Shown here in pieces: positions 1 to 7,581 of a stretch of 11,551 nt of DNA; within the stretch, counting starts at the first letter, position 1, and every line of letters starts with the position of its first letter. The notes under the pieces were generated by a model that saw only the letters and a program-made list of their open reading frames with translations, made no database searches and was not told the origin of the DNA. The position numbers were made by a program, and so were the translations under genes. Source of the DNA: Spirochaetia bacterium UBA6919 (GTDB lineage: Bacteria; Spirochaetota; UBA6919); the NCBI GenBank assembly GCA_002450905.1, contig DKAT01000056.1, forward strand, positions 1 through 11,551. Reading direction: 5' to 3'.

Positions 1-84
1 TATCAAATTTGGGGTGCAGTCCATCTATTTCTTGATATCATCAAAATCTCCAAAATTATATCTAAATATATCCTTATAATATAA
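1..84 (+). CDS. Possible C-terminal tail of an upstream gene (partial)
   Basis: Reading from base 1 gives 27 codons and then TAA at 82-84. The peptide contains a GAVHLFLDII stretch that loosely recalls the last membrane helix of Bax inhibitor-1/YccA-type proteins (G-A-x-x-L-[YF]-L-D). That resemblance is from memory and short. Frame 2 is also open to a stop at 77-79, so the frame is not certain. It could equally be non-coding. Sequence to the left of the window would settle it. Confidence 0.25.
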   Translation, partial: YQIWGAVHLFLDIIKISKIISKYILII

Positions 85-146
85 GAAAATCCCACATGAA
101 GGATATTATATTCAAAAAAAAGATTTTTATCCCACTCAAATTATAG

Positions 147-165
147 TCATTTTCAAAATGATTTT
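147..165 (+). terminator. Weak hairpin plus T-run
   Basis: TCATTTT-C-AAAATGA is a 15-bp dyad followed directly by TTTT and then an AT-rich tract. It could end transcription of a gene to the left, but the stem is short and AT-rich, so support is weak. The rest of 85-234 is AT-rich non-coding DNA. I found no convincing -35/-10 pair for the chemoreceptor gene and no flagellar sigma-28-type site. Confidence 0.25.
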
Positions 166-234
166 ATTATATTTTCTATTACTTATCAATTTGGCATTAA
201 CTTCAAATCATCAAGAATCATAATTTATTGAAAC

Positions 235-239
235 GAGGA
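235..239 (+). promoter_or_regulatory. Ribosome binding site that sets the chemoreceptor start
   Basis: GAGGA lies nine bases before the ATG at 249. An in-frame TTG at 228 would add seven residues, but it lies upstream of this site and has no Shine-Dalgarno sequence of its own. The ATG at 249 is therefore the better start. Confidence 0.75.
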
Positions 240-248
240 CTATTCAAC

Positions 249-2495
249 ATGAAAATGAACATCAAAAACAAACTATTAATATACTTATCAATTACCGTTT
301 TCTTATCATCTATAACATATGCCTACATGTCATTCGTCGTAGCTAAAGATATTTACACTGATGAAGTTGTTAAAGAAGGGATAATCACAGCCCAATTCCA
401 CGCAAGCCAGATCGATGGTTATTTCAAAGAGAAGGCAAAAATACCTCAGATGAATGCTATCTATTTACATAGCCTACTTTCAGCTAAAAAAGATTTAAAA
501 GAGGAGGTCATTTCAACGGAAACCAACACCCTCTTACGAAATGTCATGACTCAATATAAAAATGATATCATTGGTGTTACTTTTGCCTTTGCAAAACAGG
601 TTATTAAAGATAAAGATTATTTTATGCCTTGGTGGACTAAAGAAAATAAAGGAGGTACAGAAGAAATTATACCTGTTAAACCAGATTTTTCTAAGTATAA
701 ATATCACAATGATGAATGGTACAAAATTCCTGCCAGTTCCAAAAAGTTTTACTGGACCAATCCCTATTTTGATGAGGGGGGTAGGAATGTTAATATGATC
801 ACAGCAGCAATGCCGGTTCTTGTGGATAATGAAGTCAAAGCTATTGCAACACTGGATATTGAATTAAAGCGTATCAGTGAAATCGTAAAAAAAATCAAAA
901 TTGGAAAAACCTCTAAGGAATTCATCATTTCAAAAAAAGGATTATTTATTTCTCATTATTTGGATCACAATAAAAAAGACGGTAAGGAAACGTATATACT
1001 CAAAAAAAATGCCTTAAATGATATTAAAGATGATCCATCAAAAGGGATTGTTGGGTGGAACAATGCTATAAAACAAATGATGAACAATAAAAATAACGCT
1101 GGATCGATGGATATCACTTATGATAACACAGATAAAAAAATGTTTTATGCTAAAATCCCCTCAGCTGGATATACGCTAGCCATAATGATCGATAAAAGTG
1201 AATTCCAGGGTGAACTCTATAATATCACAAAATACTCAGCAATTCTTATTCTCTTAACCATGGTTGTCATCTTTCTCGTAATCTATCTTTTATCCAATAA
1301 ATTAATCAATAAACCCATCCAGGGTCTCGTTCACCTCATTGATCAAATGTCCGATGGGAATCTCACTCAAAAAGCAACTCACTTCACAAAAGACGAAATG
1401 GGATATATCGCAGAGCGTTTAAATCATTTTATAGAAAATATATCAACCATTATTAATCACATCAAATCGGTATCTAATAATATTGATAAGTCCTCAAAAA
1501 CCATTTCATATTCTGTAGATTCAGCTTTCAATATCGTTTCGGATGTTACAAATACTATTGAAAAGGAAAAACAGAGTTACAAAGACTTTCATAATCGTAT
1601 CCAGGACACATCCAGCATGATTACTCAAACCCTTGCTTCTGTTGAAAATGTAGCTGAAAATATTAATGCCCAGGCTACAGTTGTAGAGCAGTCATCCAGT
1701 GCTATCCAGGAAATGGTTCAGTCCATCAAATCAGTAAATAATGTTTCCCAGAGAGCTAAACAAATCAGTCAAAATCTATTAAAAGCAACCCAGGAGGGTG
1801 AAAGCTCTGTTAAACTCCTCGTGGAATCCAGTCAGGAGATCGGTAATTATTCCATGCAGATTTCTGAGATGATTGGGCTCATTAGTAGTATTGCTGAACA
1901 AACAAACCTCCTCGCGATGAATGCCGCTATCGAAGCTGCTCATGCCGGTGATTATGGTAAAGGATTTGCTGTCGTAGCGGATGAAATCAGAAAATTAGCT
2001 GAAAACAGTGGTAGAAGTGCCAGTGAAATCACTTCTATTATTAAAGAAGTGACCTCAAAAATAGATAACTCCTCACAACTTGGTGGAAAAGCACTTGATG
2101 GGTTTAATCGTATTTTAAAAGACGTTCAGGAAAGCTCACAAATCAATTCAGAAATATCAGCCGCCATGGAAGAACAATCAAAAGGTGCTCAGGATATTCT
2201 CAATTCTATGGGAACTCTTCTAGACGTCACAGAAGAAGTCAAAGTCGCTACTTCTGAGCAGAGAAAAGGAAATAAAGTCATTTATGAGAATATCCACAAT
2301 GTCCAACAGGAATCGTCAAAAATTGAAGGTCTAATCAACAACCAGTCCGCAAAATCTAAGGAAATTCACCTGGAAATACAGCACATCCAGGATGTTATAA
2401 AAGATAATGTTGAAATCACAGAAACCCTTACAAAAACAGTTATGAAGTTTAAAATATCATCTCAAACATCAGCTGACATTACAAGGATAAATTGA
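249..2495 (+). CDS. Methyl-accepting chemotaxis protein, dCache-HAMP type
   Basis: Transmembrane chemoreceptor of 748 residues, expected to sense a ligand in the periplasm and control the CheA/CheW kinase complex. After a short basic N-terminus there is a membrane helix (about 9-32), then a large double-Cache domain (about 33-325) with the typical WY...PYFDEGG...TLDI series, a second membrane helix (about 329-349), a HAMP linker (about 350-398) and a long coiled-coil signalling domain. The hairpin tip (about 550-587) carries the conserved EQTNLLAMNAAIEAAHAG and GFAVVADEIRKLAE motifs, so it should couple to the kinase. There is no C-terminal CheR-tethering pentapeptide. In the Cache pocket the pattern Y150-x4-D155-x-W157-Y158 has Asp where amino-acid-binding dCache domains have Arg. 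The gene stands alone; its ligand is unknown. Confidence 0.95.
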   Translation: MKMNIKNKLLIYLSITVFLSSITYAYMSFVVAKDIYTDEVVKEGIITAQFHASQIDGYFKEKAKIPQMNAIYLHSLLSAKKDLKEEVISTETNTLLRNVMTQYKNDIIGVTFAFAKQVIKDKDYFMPWWTKENKGGTEEIIPVKPDFSKYKYHNDEWYKIPASSKKFYWTNPYFDEGGRNVNMITAAMPVLVDNEVKAIATLDIELKRISEIVKKIKIGKTSKEFIISKKGLFISHYLDHNKKDGKETYILKKNALNDIKDDPSKGIVGWNNAIKQMMNNKNNAGSMDITYDNTDKKMFYAKIPSAGYTLAIMIDKSEFQGELYNITKYSAILILLTMVVIFLVIYLLSNKLINKPIQGLVHLIDQMSDGNLTQKATHFTKDEMGYIAERLNHFIENISTIINHIKSVSNNIDKSSKTISYSVDSAFNIVSDVTNTIEKEKQSYKDFHNRIQDTSSMITQTLASVENVAENINAQATVVEQSSSAIQEMVQSIKSVNNVSQRAKQISQNLLKATQEGESSVKLLVESSQEIGNYSMQISEMIGLISSIAEQTNLLAMNAAIEAAHAGDYGKGFAVVADEIRKLAENSGRSASEITSIIKEVTSKIDNSSQLGGKALDGFNRILKDVQESSQINSEISAAMEEQSKGAQDILNSMGTLLDVTEEVKVATSEQRKGNKVIYENIHNVQQESSKIEGLINNQSAKSKEIHLEIQHIQDVIKDNVEITETLTKTVMKFKISSQTSADITRIN

Positions 2496-2946
2496 TATCT
2501 TTTAATAATATGGTCGTATATTTGATGATGATTCGAAATTTTAGCTAAATACAGTACATCGTTACCCTCACCAACTGAATTAGTTATATTTGAATTGGTT
2601 ATAACAAAAAATAAGTAGACGTCATAAAAAAACCGTAAATGAACAAAAATTTATCATCGCATCCCCTTCATGGGAAAATTATGGGAGAAGTATGGGAAAA
2701 ATTATAGAGAAAGATATGGAAGATTACAGCCCCATCACCCTAATCCCCTCCGATTTATTATAACGAGAATCAAGACGACAAAGCTAAACGAACCCATCCC
2801 CAATAAAACGCAGCACCACGGAACACCCTGCGAACCGATAATTTATGACCGAACACGAATAATAAAAGAATTGATTTTCATGGAAAAGATTTCGGATTTC
2901 AATGAAAAAGTATATATAACATGAATTTAATTATTTATGAGATTTT
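2496..2946. other. Gene-free gap between converging genes
   Basis: This gap separates the ends of two converging genes. It holds the repeat at 2664-2713 and then a C-rich, higher-GC patch at about 2730-2860 that stands out against the AT-rich surroundings. An 84-codon open frame (2670-2924) has no ribosome binding site and begins inside the tandem repeat, so I do not call it a gene. A GTTATA-N11-TATAAC dyad near 2583-2605 and a TTTTCAT/ATGAAAA dyad at 2875-2908 are present, but neither is followed by a U-tract in the needed direction. I see no clear terminator for either gene. Confidence 0.6.
2664..2713 (+). repeat. Degenerate 11-bp tandem repeat, copy 1 of an inverted dispersed element
   Basis: CCCCTTC is followed by 11-bp units ATGGGAAAATT (2670-2680), ATGGGAGAAGT (2681-2691), ATGGGAAAAAT (2692-2702) and a decayed fourth unit, TATAGAGAAAG (2703-2713). 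The second and third units plus flanking C-rich sequence recur in inverted orientation at 9071-9100. Both copies lie in non-coding DNA shortly after a gene's 3' end. The element type is unknown; no transposase or target-site duplication is visible. Confidence 0.65.
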
Positions 2947-4536
2947 TTATCGCCTGAATTGCCGTCTTATGGCTAAAATAATTAACATCACCATCACACC
3001 GGTAAAAAGTATCTGAAAAAGATTAACAACTGTTATCCAGAATGGGAACGGACTTTGATAATTGCTATCCTTCCTGAATAAACTGATTTTGATGGAATAA
3101 GTTATGGGGTCTGCAGATTTATTTTGAATTAAAGATTGATAGGTAATAGATTGATTATTTTTTTCTAACCCAATAAAAAAATATAGCAGAGGGAAAATAG
3201 TTAAAACAAAGGTTAAAAGCCAGATCAGTGGTCTTTTATAACTTAATCCATAATTTGATAATAACTTATAAATCCAGATAAGATTAAACTTTTTAAAATA
3301 CGAAACTCTTGCTTCATTTTCTCGAATCTTTCTTTTAGTCTCCATTTCAGAATAGTAAAACTTTTCACTGCTGTCAAAATCTTTTTTATTATCATAATGG
3401 TTTCTTAATGCCTGATATTGCCTTTGACACTCTTTTAAATCAATATCATCTCGTGTTTCATCAAAAACAATATACCGTTCTAACCCATTTAGCTTTTCAG
3501 ATGCCCATTTCACATGAACGAAATCCATTTTGTCAATGTAGCTCTTATAAAAAGATACATTCTCCATTGAAACATCTTTAAAAACAAGACTTCTATCATT
3601 TGATGGATGAATGTGACCAAAGTAAGCAGACTTCAAAAATGTTTTTTTAGAAATAACTTCTTGCCAGAATTGAATATTTTTTTCTATTCTGATAAAGTTG
3701 AAATTACTTATATCACCACAGAATTGAGTGTTATTAAATTCTACTTTGTTATCAAATTGAGTATTTTTAAAATCGACATCTTTAGAAAAAAGAACACTAT
3801 AAAAATGGGTTTCATCCTTAAAATTTGATGACTCAAATGATGTGTAGGCATTGAAATTAGTCTTTTCAAAGATTATACTTTTTTCAAAAATAGAGTAAGA
3901 AAAATATACATCTTTATCAAATTTTGTACTCAAGCATAAAATACAATCGTTAAAATATGAATCTTTAAAAATAACGGATTCTCTAAAAATTGAACCAATA
4001 AAATCTGTAAATCCATCAAAATATGTAGATAAAAAGTTTGCATTCTTGGAGCACGTTATTCGAAAAGAAGTTGAACTATTTATATAAGAAAACGTAAAAT
4101 TAAGTTGATCTTCAAAGAATAAATGTGAAAAAGAAGAGAATAAACTATCTATAAATCCTTTATTAAATATGCACTGATTGATCATCACATTATTTTTAAA
4201 AATAATTTTACCAAAATTGGATAAAGGCATAGAATGATCTTTAATTATATTATACATTTTTTTATGATCAGGTTTGTCTGATTTTTTAAAAAATTCTTTT
4301 AATGATAAAGGATCAAACAATGGTTTTTCTACAAAAGCATATTCAAATCGAATATGTTCATTACAAATTACCTCGTTGTTATCTGTGTCCCAGAATAATT
4401 TATCATAGAATTCTTTTTCCAGATCAACAACACGCATCTGTTTAGTTATTTCCTTATTTTCCTTATCTTTATATGTTACAACAACAAAGGATTCCCCATT
4501 TATTTTTTCCTCTACATTTTCAACATTTATAATCAT
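2947..4536 (-). CDS. Membrane-anchored pentapeptide-like repeat protein
   Basis: Protein of 529 residues. The first ~100 residues are mixed and unrecognised. From about residue 162 to 272 hydrophobic residues recur at alternating 5- and 6-residue steps (F168, F173, F179, F184 ... F267, F272; 19 Phe and 2 Cys in 21 slots), an 11-residue unit as in the Pentapeptide_3 class. This predicts an elongated beta-helical rod. A less regular stretch follows, then a charged helical segment (QYQALRNHYDNKKDFDSSEK), a membrane helix (about 436-457), a short loop, a second helix (about 499-523) and a basic end, IRRQFRR. The same overall plan is common in membrane-bound pentapeptide proteins of unknown function, some with ion-channel-like C-termini; no selectivity-filter motif is seen here. 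The gene is visibly more AT-rich than its neighbours. An upstream GTG at 4560 is rejected because the ribosome binding site lies downstream of it. Confidence 0.8.
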   Translation of the reverse strand: MIINVENVEEKINGESFVVVTYKDKENKEITKQMRVVDLEKEFYDKLFWDTDNNEVICNEHIRFEYAFVEKPLFDPLSLKEFFKKSDKPDHKKMYNIIKDHSMPLSNFGKIIFKNNVMINQCIFNKGFIDSLFSSFSHLFFEDQLNFTFSYINSSTSFRITCSKNANFLSTYFDGFTDFIGSIFRESVIFKDSYFNDCILCLSTKFDKDVYFSYSIFEKSIIFEKTNFNAYTSFESSNFKDETHFYSVLFSKDVDFKNTQFDNKVEFNNTQFCGDISNFNFIRIEKNIQFWQEVISKKTFLKSAYFGHIHPSNDRSLVFKDVSMENVSFYKSYIDKMDFVHVKWASEKLNGLERYIVFDETRDDIDLKECQRQYQALRNHYDNKKDFDSSEKFYYSEMETKRKIRENEARVSYFKKFNLIWIYKLLSNYGLSYKRPLIWLLTFVLTIFPLLYFFIGLEKNNQSITYQSLIQNKSADPITYSIKISLFRKDSNYQSPFPFWITVVNLFQILFTGVMVMLIILAIRRQFRR

Positions 4537-4540
4537 TATA

Positions 4541-4545
4541 ACCTC
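4541..4545 (-). promoter_or_regulatory. Ribosome binding site that sets the repeat-protein start
   Basis: On the minus strand GAGGT sits just before the ATG at 4536 (five bases after GAGG). An in-frame GTG at 4560 would extend the protein by eight residues but would place this site inside the coding region. Confidence 0.7.
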
Positions 4546-4564
4546 GTATAAAACAAACACTATA

Positions 4565-4577
4565 TGATATTATATCA
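4565..4577 (-). promoter_or_regulatory. Extended -10 promoter inside a 13-bp dyad
   Basis: The minus strand reads TGATATAAT, a perfect TATAAT with the TGn extension, about 32 bases before the ATG at 4536. No good -35 is seen, as is normal for extended -10 promoters. The -10 lies inside the odd palindrome TGATAT-T-ATATCA, which could be an operator, though AT-rich dyads arise easily by chance. The rest of 4578-4698 is non-coding, with an AGGG/CCCT stem (around 4623-4647) before a T-rich minus-strand tract as only a poor terminator candidate for the PIN operon. Confidence 0.5.
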
Positions 4578-4698
4578 ATAGAATATAATTAATTTATAAA
4601 ATATAGATTGAAAATAAAACAAGGGTCTCGAGATTTTATCATCCCTCTAACGATAGCTTATCCGTCTATATAAAAAGAAGATTCAACGTGTGATCCTT

Positions 4699-5199
4699 TC
4701 AGGAAGATTTCTTTCGGAGAATCCCCTGTTTTTCCAGGTCTTCTAAAAATACCCTGATCTTTGTAAAATACGTTTTATCATATTTTTTACGATCCCCCTT
4801 TTGATTAGGGAAAAAATCTTTAAGATTATCCGTTATTAAATAATCCGCATTTGTATAAATGGCAAGATTCCCAATGGCATTATCCGATTCATCAGGGCTC
4901 ACTTGAACAGGATCAATAAGCGAGGGAATATTTTGAATATAAATACCGCTTTCAATAAATTGATCAAGAATGCCTTCCAGAATGGTTCTATCGTCAGGAT
5001 GAGAGACTTTACCGTGAATTAATTGTGTGATTTCATCTTTTAGAATAGGTGAGAATACAAGAGTGACTCTATTTTCTCGTATTAACTCTTTTAAAATACT
5101 CATAGCCCCACTAGGCTTATCAGAAAATAAGAGTTTGTAAAGGCTATTTGTATCTAAAACAATCTTAAACGATTTCGTATTCGACATGCTCCTCTTCAT
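4699..5199 (-). CDS. PIN-domain nuclease, probable toxin-like component
   Basis: Protein of 166 residues that fills one PIN domain, a Mg2+-dependent RNase fold. The expected acidic residues are present: D16 in KIVLDTNSLY, E56 in LKDEITQLI, D106 in SPDESDNAIGNLA and D124 in ADYLITDNLKDF. It most resembles the 'putative toxin, PIN family' group (COG1569-like). It is the second gene of an operon and overlaps its upstream partner by 35 bp, so translation is probably coupled. The start is uncertain: the ATG at 5199 has only a weak AGAAG before it, while the ATG at 5187 has AGGAG one base upstream, too close for normal spacing. Either choice keeps the whole domain. All catalytic acids are intact, so activity is plausible. 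The toxin role is inferred from family and context. Confidence 0.85.
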   Translation of the reverse strand: MKRSMSNTKSFKIVLDTNSLYKLLFSDKPSGAMSILKELIRENRVTLVFSPILKDEITQLIHGKVSHPDDRTILEGILDQFIESGIYIQNIPSLIDPVQVSPDESDNAIGNLAIYTNADYLITDNLKDFFPNQKGDRKKYDKTYFTKIRVFLEDLEKQGILRKKSS

Positions 5200-5791
5200 C
5201 TTCTAAGCGGGAAATCTCGTCATTTAATATTTTTTTGGTTTCATCGGAGACACTGTTTAATAATTCTTCCCAATGGCTAATCAGTTCATCATTTTTCGTT
5301 ATTTTTAATCGATAGTTTTCAACGATTGTTTTAATTTTCTCTTCCTGTATATCCAGAAGATCAGCATGTTCCAAGAAATCATTTAACTTGAGGAGGGCAC
5401 TTTTATTAAAAAAAATAGTGGATGTACTTTTGGCTGCTTTTCGACTATCTTCATCGGTTCTATAAATCCTTCTGGAATAATCCGGGTTATCCATCATGTT
5501 TAAATATTTTAATAAGTCTTCGGTATGTTTATAGCTTTGAAGTCCAAGGATTTTCGTGAGATTAAAAATGGGATAAATAAATAAACTATTAATACTAACA
5601 GAGATAGTATTGTTATCTTCACTGAGATGAATGCCAAGGGGGGAATCGATTTTTACAATAAGATTATTATTTTCTATAATGGAATAAAGGATTTTCTTTG
5701 TTTGATCCAGTTCCTCTTTTAAATCATTGATATCGTCTTTAGAAGGGACATTTTTTTGTATAAATTGTATAATTTTACCAGCATCTGACAT
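5165..5791 (-). CDS. Unrecognised 208-residue protein, possible PIN partner or antitoxin
   Basis: I do not recognise this family. The gene comes first in the operon with the PIN nuclease and has a strong ribosome binding site, which is the usual antitoxin-first order. Visible features: a charged, probably coiled-coil helix near residues 16-42; a central part (about 45-110) with alternating hydrophobic strands; a segment SRKAAKSTSTIFFNKSALLKL (about 116-136); and a highly charged helical C-terminus (about 148-208) ending in a run of Glu. There is no signal peptide or membrane helix. At 208 residues it is longer than typical ribbon-helix-helix or AbrB-type antitoxins, and neither fold is evident. 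The acidic C-terminus could bind the basic PIN protein, but that is speculation. It may instead be an unrelated regulator of the nuclease. Confidence 0.75.
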   Translation of the reverse strand: MSDAGKIIQFIQKNVPSKDDINDLKEELDQTKKILYSIIENNNLIVKIDSPLGIHLSEDNNTISVSINSLFIYPIFNLTKILGLQSYKHTEDLLKYLNMMDNPDYSRRIYRTDEDSRKAAKSTSTIFFNKSALLKLNDFLEHADLLDIQEEKIKTIVENYRLKITKNDELISHWEELLNSVSDETKKILNDEISRLEDEEEHVEYEIV

Positions 5792-5797
5792 TCATCT

Positions 5798-5803
5798 CAC
5801 CTC
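5798..5803 (-). promoter_or_regulatory. Strong ribosome binding site of the PIN operon
   Basis: On the minus strand GAGGTG is six bases before the ATG at 5791. It is among the best Shine-Dalgarno sequences in the window, in contrast to the weak site before the PIN gene. That difference would favour more of the first protein. Confidence 0.7.
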
Positions 5804-5874
5804 AAAAGGGATTGGATTCCTTTAAACACCTCTTCTATAAAAGTTAATCAAAACCTGTTTAAAATAATATATTT

Positions 5875-5904
5875 ATTATATCCTTTTTTATATTACATAC
5901 TCAA
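5875..5904 (-). promoter_or_regulatory. Sigma-70-type promoter of the PIN operon
   Basis: The minus strand reads TTGAGT, an 18-base spacer, then a perfect TATAAT at 5880-5875, giving a leader of roughly 75 bases before the ATG at 5791. The operon therefore probably has its own promoter and is not simply read through from the spiro-SPASM gene upstream. Confidence 0.55.
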
Positions 5905-5932
5905 ATAGAAGTTATTTCAAAATATATTTCCA

Positions 5933-7444
5933 CTAAAAATTATAGGTAAACCATTCGTCACAGGATTCACAAAATGGGTCTAAATTCCCCTGATGATCTT
6001 TTATAAAATATTCATTTAGCTGATCCCAGCAGTGTTTGATCCCATCTTGAAACACATTCCCTATAATTCTTGAGCCATTGATATCCTGTTTACAAAATGG
6101 TACTGTTCCATCCGCTAAAATACACAGATCTCTTTTTAAATGCAAGCATGAAAAACGGTTTAAAGGGGATAGGTCAGCCCCTTTGTAGTCAGGAAGTAGA
6201 TTTCGATAAGAATTATATTTCTGTAAGATTATCTGATCTTTAAAGGCATCCCATTTTTTATAAAAATAATCCAACTGCTTATCATTTTGTTGGAGTCTGA
6301 GAATCTGAATATAAGTACTCTTCGGTTTATTTTCTATAAGATAAGCCAGGTTATTCTCCACCTGATTGAGCCTATCCATAGATCGTAGTTCTTCATAAGA
6401 TACCTTATCTGGACTATCCAGAGCGACTATAATAATCAATCGATCACTATTGTATTGGATAAATCGATCAGACAACTCATTATTCAAAAATATCCCATTG
6501 GTTTCAATAATCATCGCCATTCCAGGAATATTTAAAGTATAATCAATCATATCAATAAATTGCGGATGGATCATCGGTTCTCCCATCAGGGTTAAGGAGA
6601 TAACCACTTCATGACAAAGGGATTTCAACTCATCAATAATCTGTTTATACTCATCCAGAGACATGTTTTTTACAGAACGTTTCATATGACTTGTTCTGGG
6701 ACAAATCATACAGGAACAATTACAATCGTTAGTAATCTCAATCTCCACATAAGCTGGAACGCTCCTCATGAACTCAGGGTGATCCGTAATAATCTGATGA
6801 ATCTTAGATAAAGAAAAATCATTTCCCAGACTGGATAAGATACGAAAGGCATTTTGTACTATAGAATAATTTAAATAACTGTTACAAACAAGACTGAGAC
6901 GTTCTTTTCTTGTGTCCACCTCGCTTAAAATAACTTCTACGTCGTATTGATTAATATCGAAATGGATGATCTTCGAAATGGATCCCCTGTGGAAGATCTC
7001 GTTATTCCCGCTGGCAATATTCTTCAGCTTCAAAAGGGTCTTATAGGAAAGAATCTCTGCACCAATCCCCTCAGGGTAATTTTCTGTAAACGAATATTCA
7101 GCCATCTCCTCAATATGCTGTTTCAAAAGATCCTGTACTATATTGTAGTCATTCAAAGGGCTGTCAGTATAAATAAATATTATTGACTCACAGGACTCAA
7201 ACACCTTGAGACATTGCTCTAAAAAAGGATAGATCTCGTTCTTGACATGGATATTCTTGTTGAATATTGAATCATAAAATCCCTTGTTATAGTCTTCTTC
7301 TGAAACAAAATTATATACAGAGGATATAGAGATAACATCAATTTGTTTTCTCACCCACTCAACAGAAGATAACCCATCATGTATTTTTTCAAGAGCCCAC
7401 GGATTGTTCACCAGTGAGATCAATGCAATGCCTGTTTCACTCAT
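5933..7444 (-). CDS. Spiro-SPASM type radical SAM protein
   Basis: Protein of 503 residues with three parts. Residues 1 to about 220 resemble a degraded nucleotidyltransferase (CMP-KDO synthetase-like), including YPEGIGAEILSYKTL near 123-137. The radical SAM core follows, with the [4Fe-4S] motif C241-x3-C245-x2-C248, GEP at 288-290 and TNG at 315-317. The C-terminal SPASM region carries C433, C441, C451, C472, C492 and C495, suited to auxiliary Fe-S clusters, around LCILADGTVPFCKQD. This fusion matches the spirochaete-restricted spiro-SPASM family as I remember it. The substrate is unknown. Radical SAM/SPASM enzymes often modify peptides or proteins, but no small precursor gene is evident nearby. 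The extra Cys243 inside the cluster motif may be incidental. The start has only a weak GAGA-like site. All key cysteines are present, so the enzyme should be active. Confidence 0.88.
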   Translation of the reverse strand: MSETGIALISLVNNPWALEKIHDGLSSVEWVRKQIDVISISSVYNFVSEEDYNKGFYDSIFNKNIHVKNEIYPFLEQCLKVFESCESIIFIYTDSPLNDYNIVQDLLKQHIEEMAEYSFTENYPEGIGAEILSYKTLLKLKNIASGNNEIFHRGSISKIIHFDINQYDVEVILSEVDTRKERLSLVCNSYLNYSIVQNAFRILSSLGNDFSLSKIHQIITDHPEFMRSVPAYVEIEITNDCNCSCMICPRTSHMKRSVKNMSLDEYKQIIDELKSLCHEVVISLTLMGEPMIHPQFIDMIDYTLNIPGMAMIIETNGIFLNNELSDRFIQYNSDRLIIIVALDSPDKVSYEELRSMDRLNQVENNLAYLIENKPKSTYIQILRLQQNDKQLDYFYKKWDAFKDQIILQKYNSYRNLLPDYKGADLSPLNRFSCLHLKRDLCILADGTVPFCKQDINGSRIIGNVFQDGIKHCWDQLNEYFIKDHQGNLDPFCESCDEWFTYNF

Positions 7445-7501
7445 AAAATCTCATATTATTCTCAATAGATAACTCATTTATCGATAATTTCTTCAAAAAC
7501 C

Positions 7502-7530
7502 ATAATACCGACATCCAATAATTTATTAAA
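7502..7530 (-). promoter_or_regulatory. Candidate promoter of the spiro-SPASM gene
   Basis: The minus strand has TTTAAT, 17 bases, then TATTAT, placing the start of transcription about 50 bases before the ATG at 7444. The -35 matches the consensus poorly, so this is tentative. The 221-bp region 7445-7665 is the only gap in the window between divergent genes, so promoters facing both ways are expected in it. Confidence 0.3.
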
Positions 7531-7581
7531 GAAATATTTTCATCCCCCTGTTGATTAAGGAAATTATTTTCGTTAAATCTC

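Noticed and set aside
191..206. Sigma-54-like TTGGCA site before the chemoreceptor
   Set aside because: The -24 half matches but there is no TTGC-type -12 element at the required distance.
228..248. TTG start extending the chemoreceptor by seven residues
   Set aside because: The only good Shine-Dalgarno sequence (235-239) lies downstream of the TTG and is correctly spaced for the ATG at 249.
2664..2713. CRISPR-like array
   Set aside because: The units are 11 bp long, adjacent with no spacers, and degenerate; no cas genes are present.
2670..2924. 84-codon open frame on the + strand
   Set aside because: It begins within the 11-bp tandem repeat, has no ribosome binding site, and its product (with a PHHPNPL stretch) looks like translated intergenic repeat sequence.
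4537..4560. GTG start extending the repeat protein by eight residues
   Set aside because: The GAGGT ribosome binding site at 4541-4545 would fall inside the coding region; it fits the ATG at 4536.
4620..4650. Possible terminator after the PIN gene
   Set aside because: AGGG/CCCT is a four-pair stem around a long loop; the following tract is T-rich but not a clean run.
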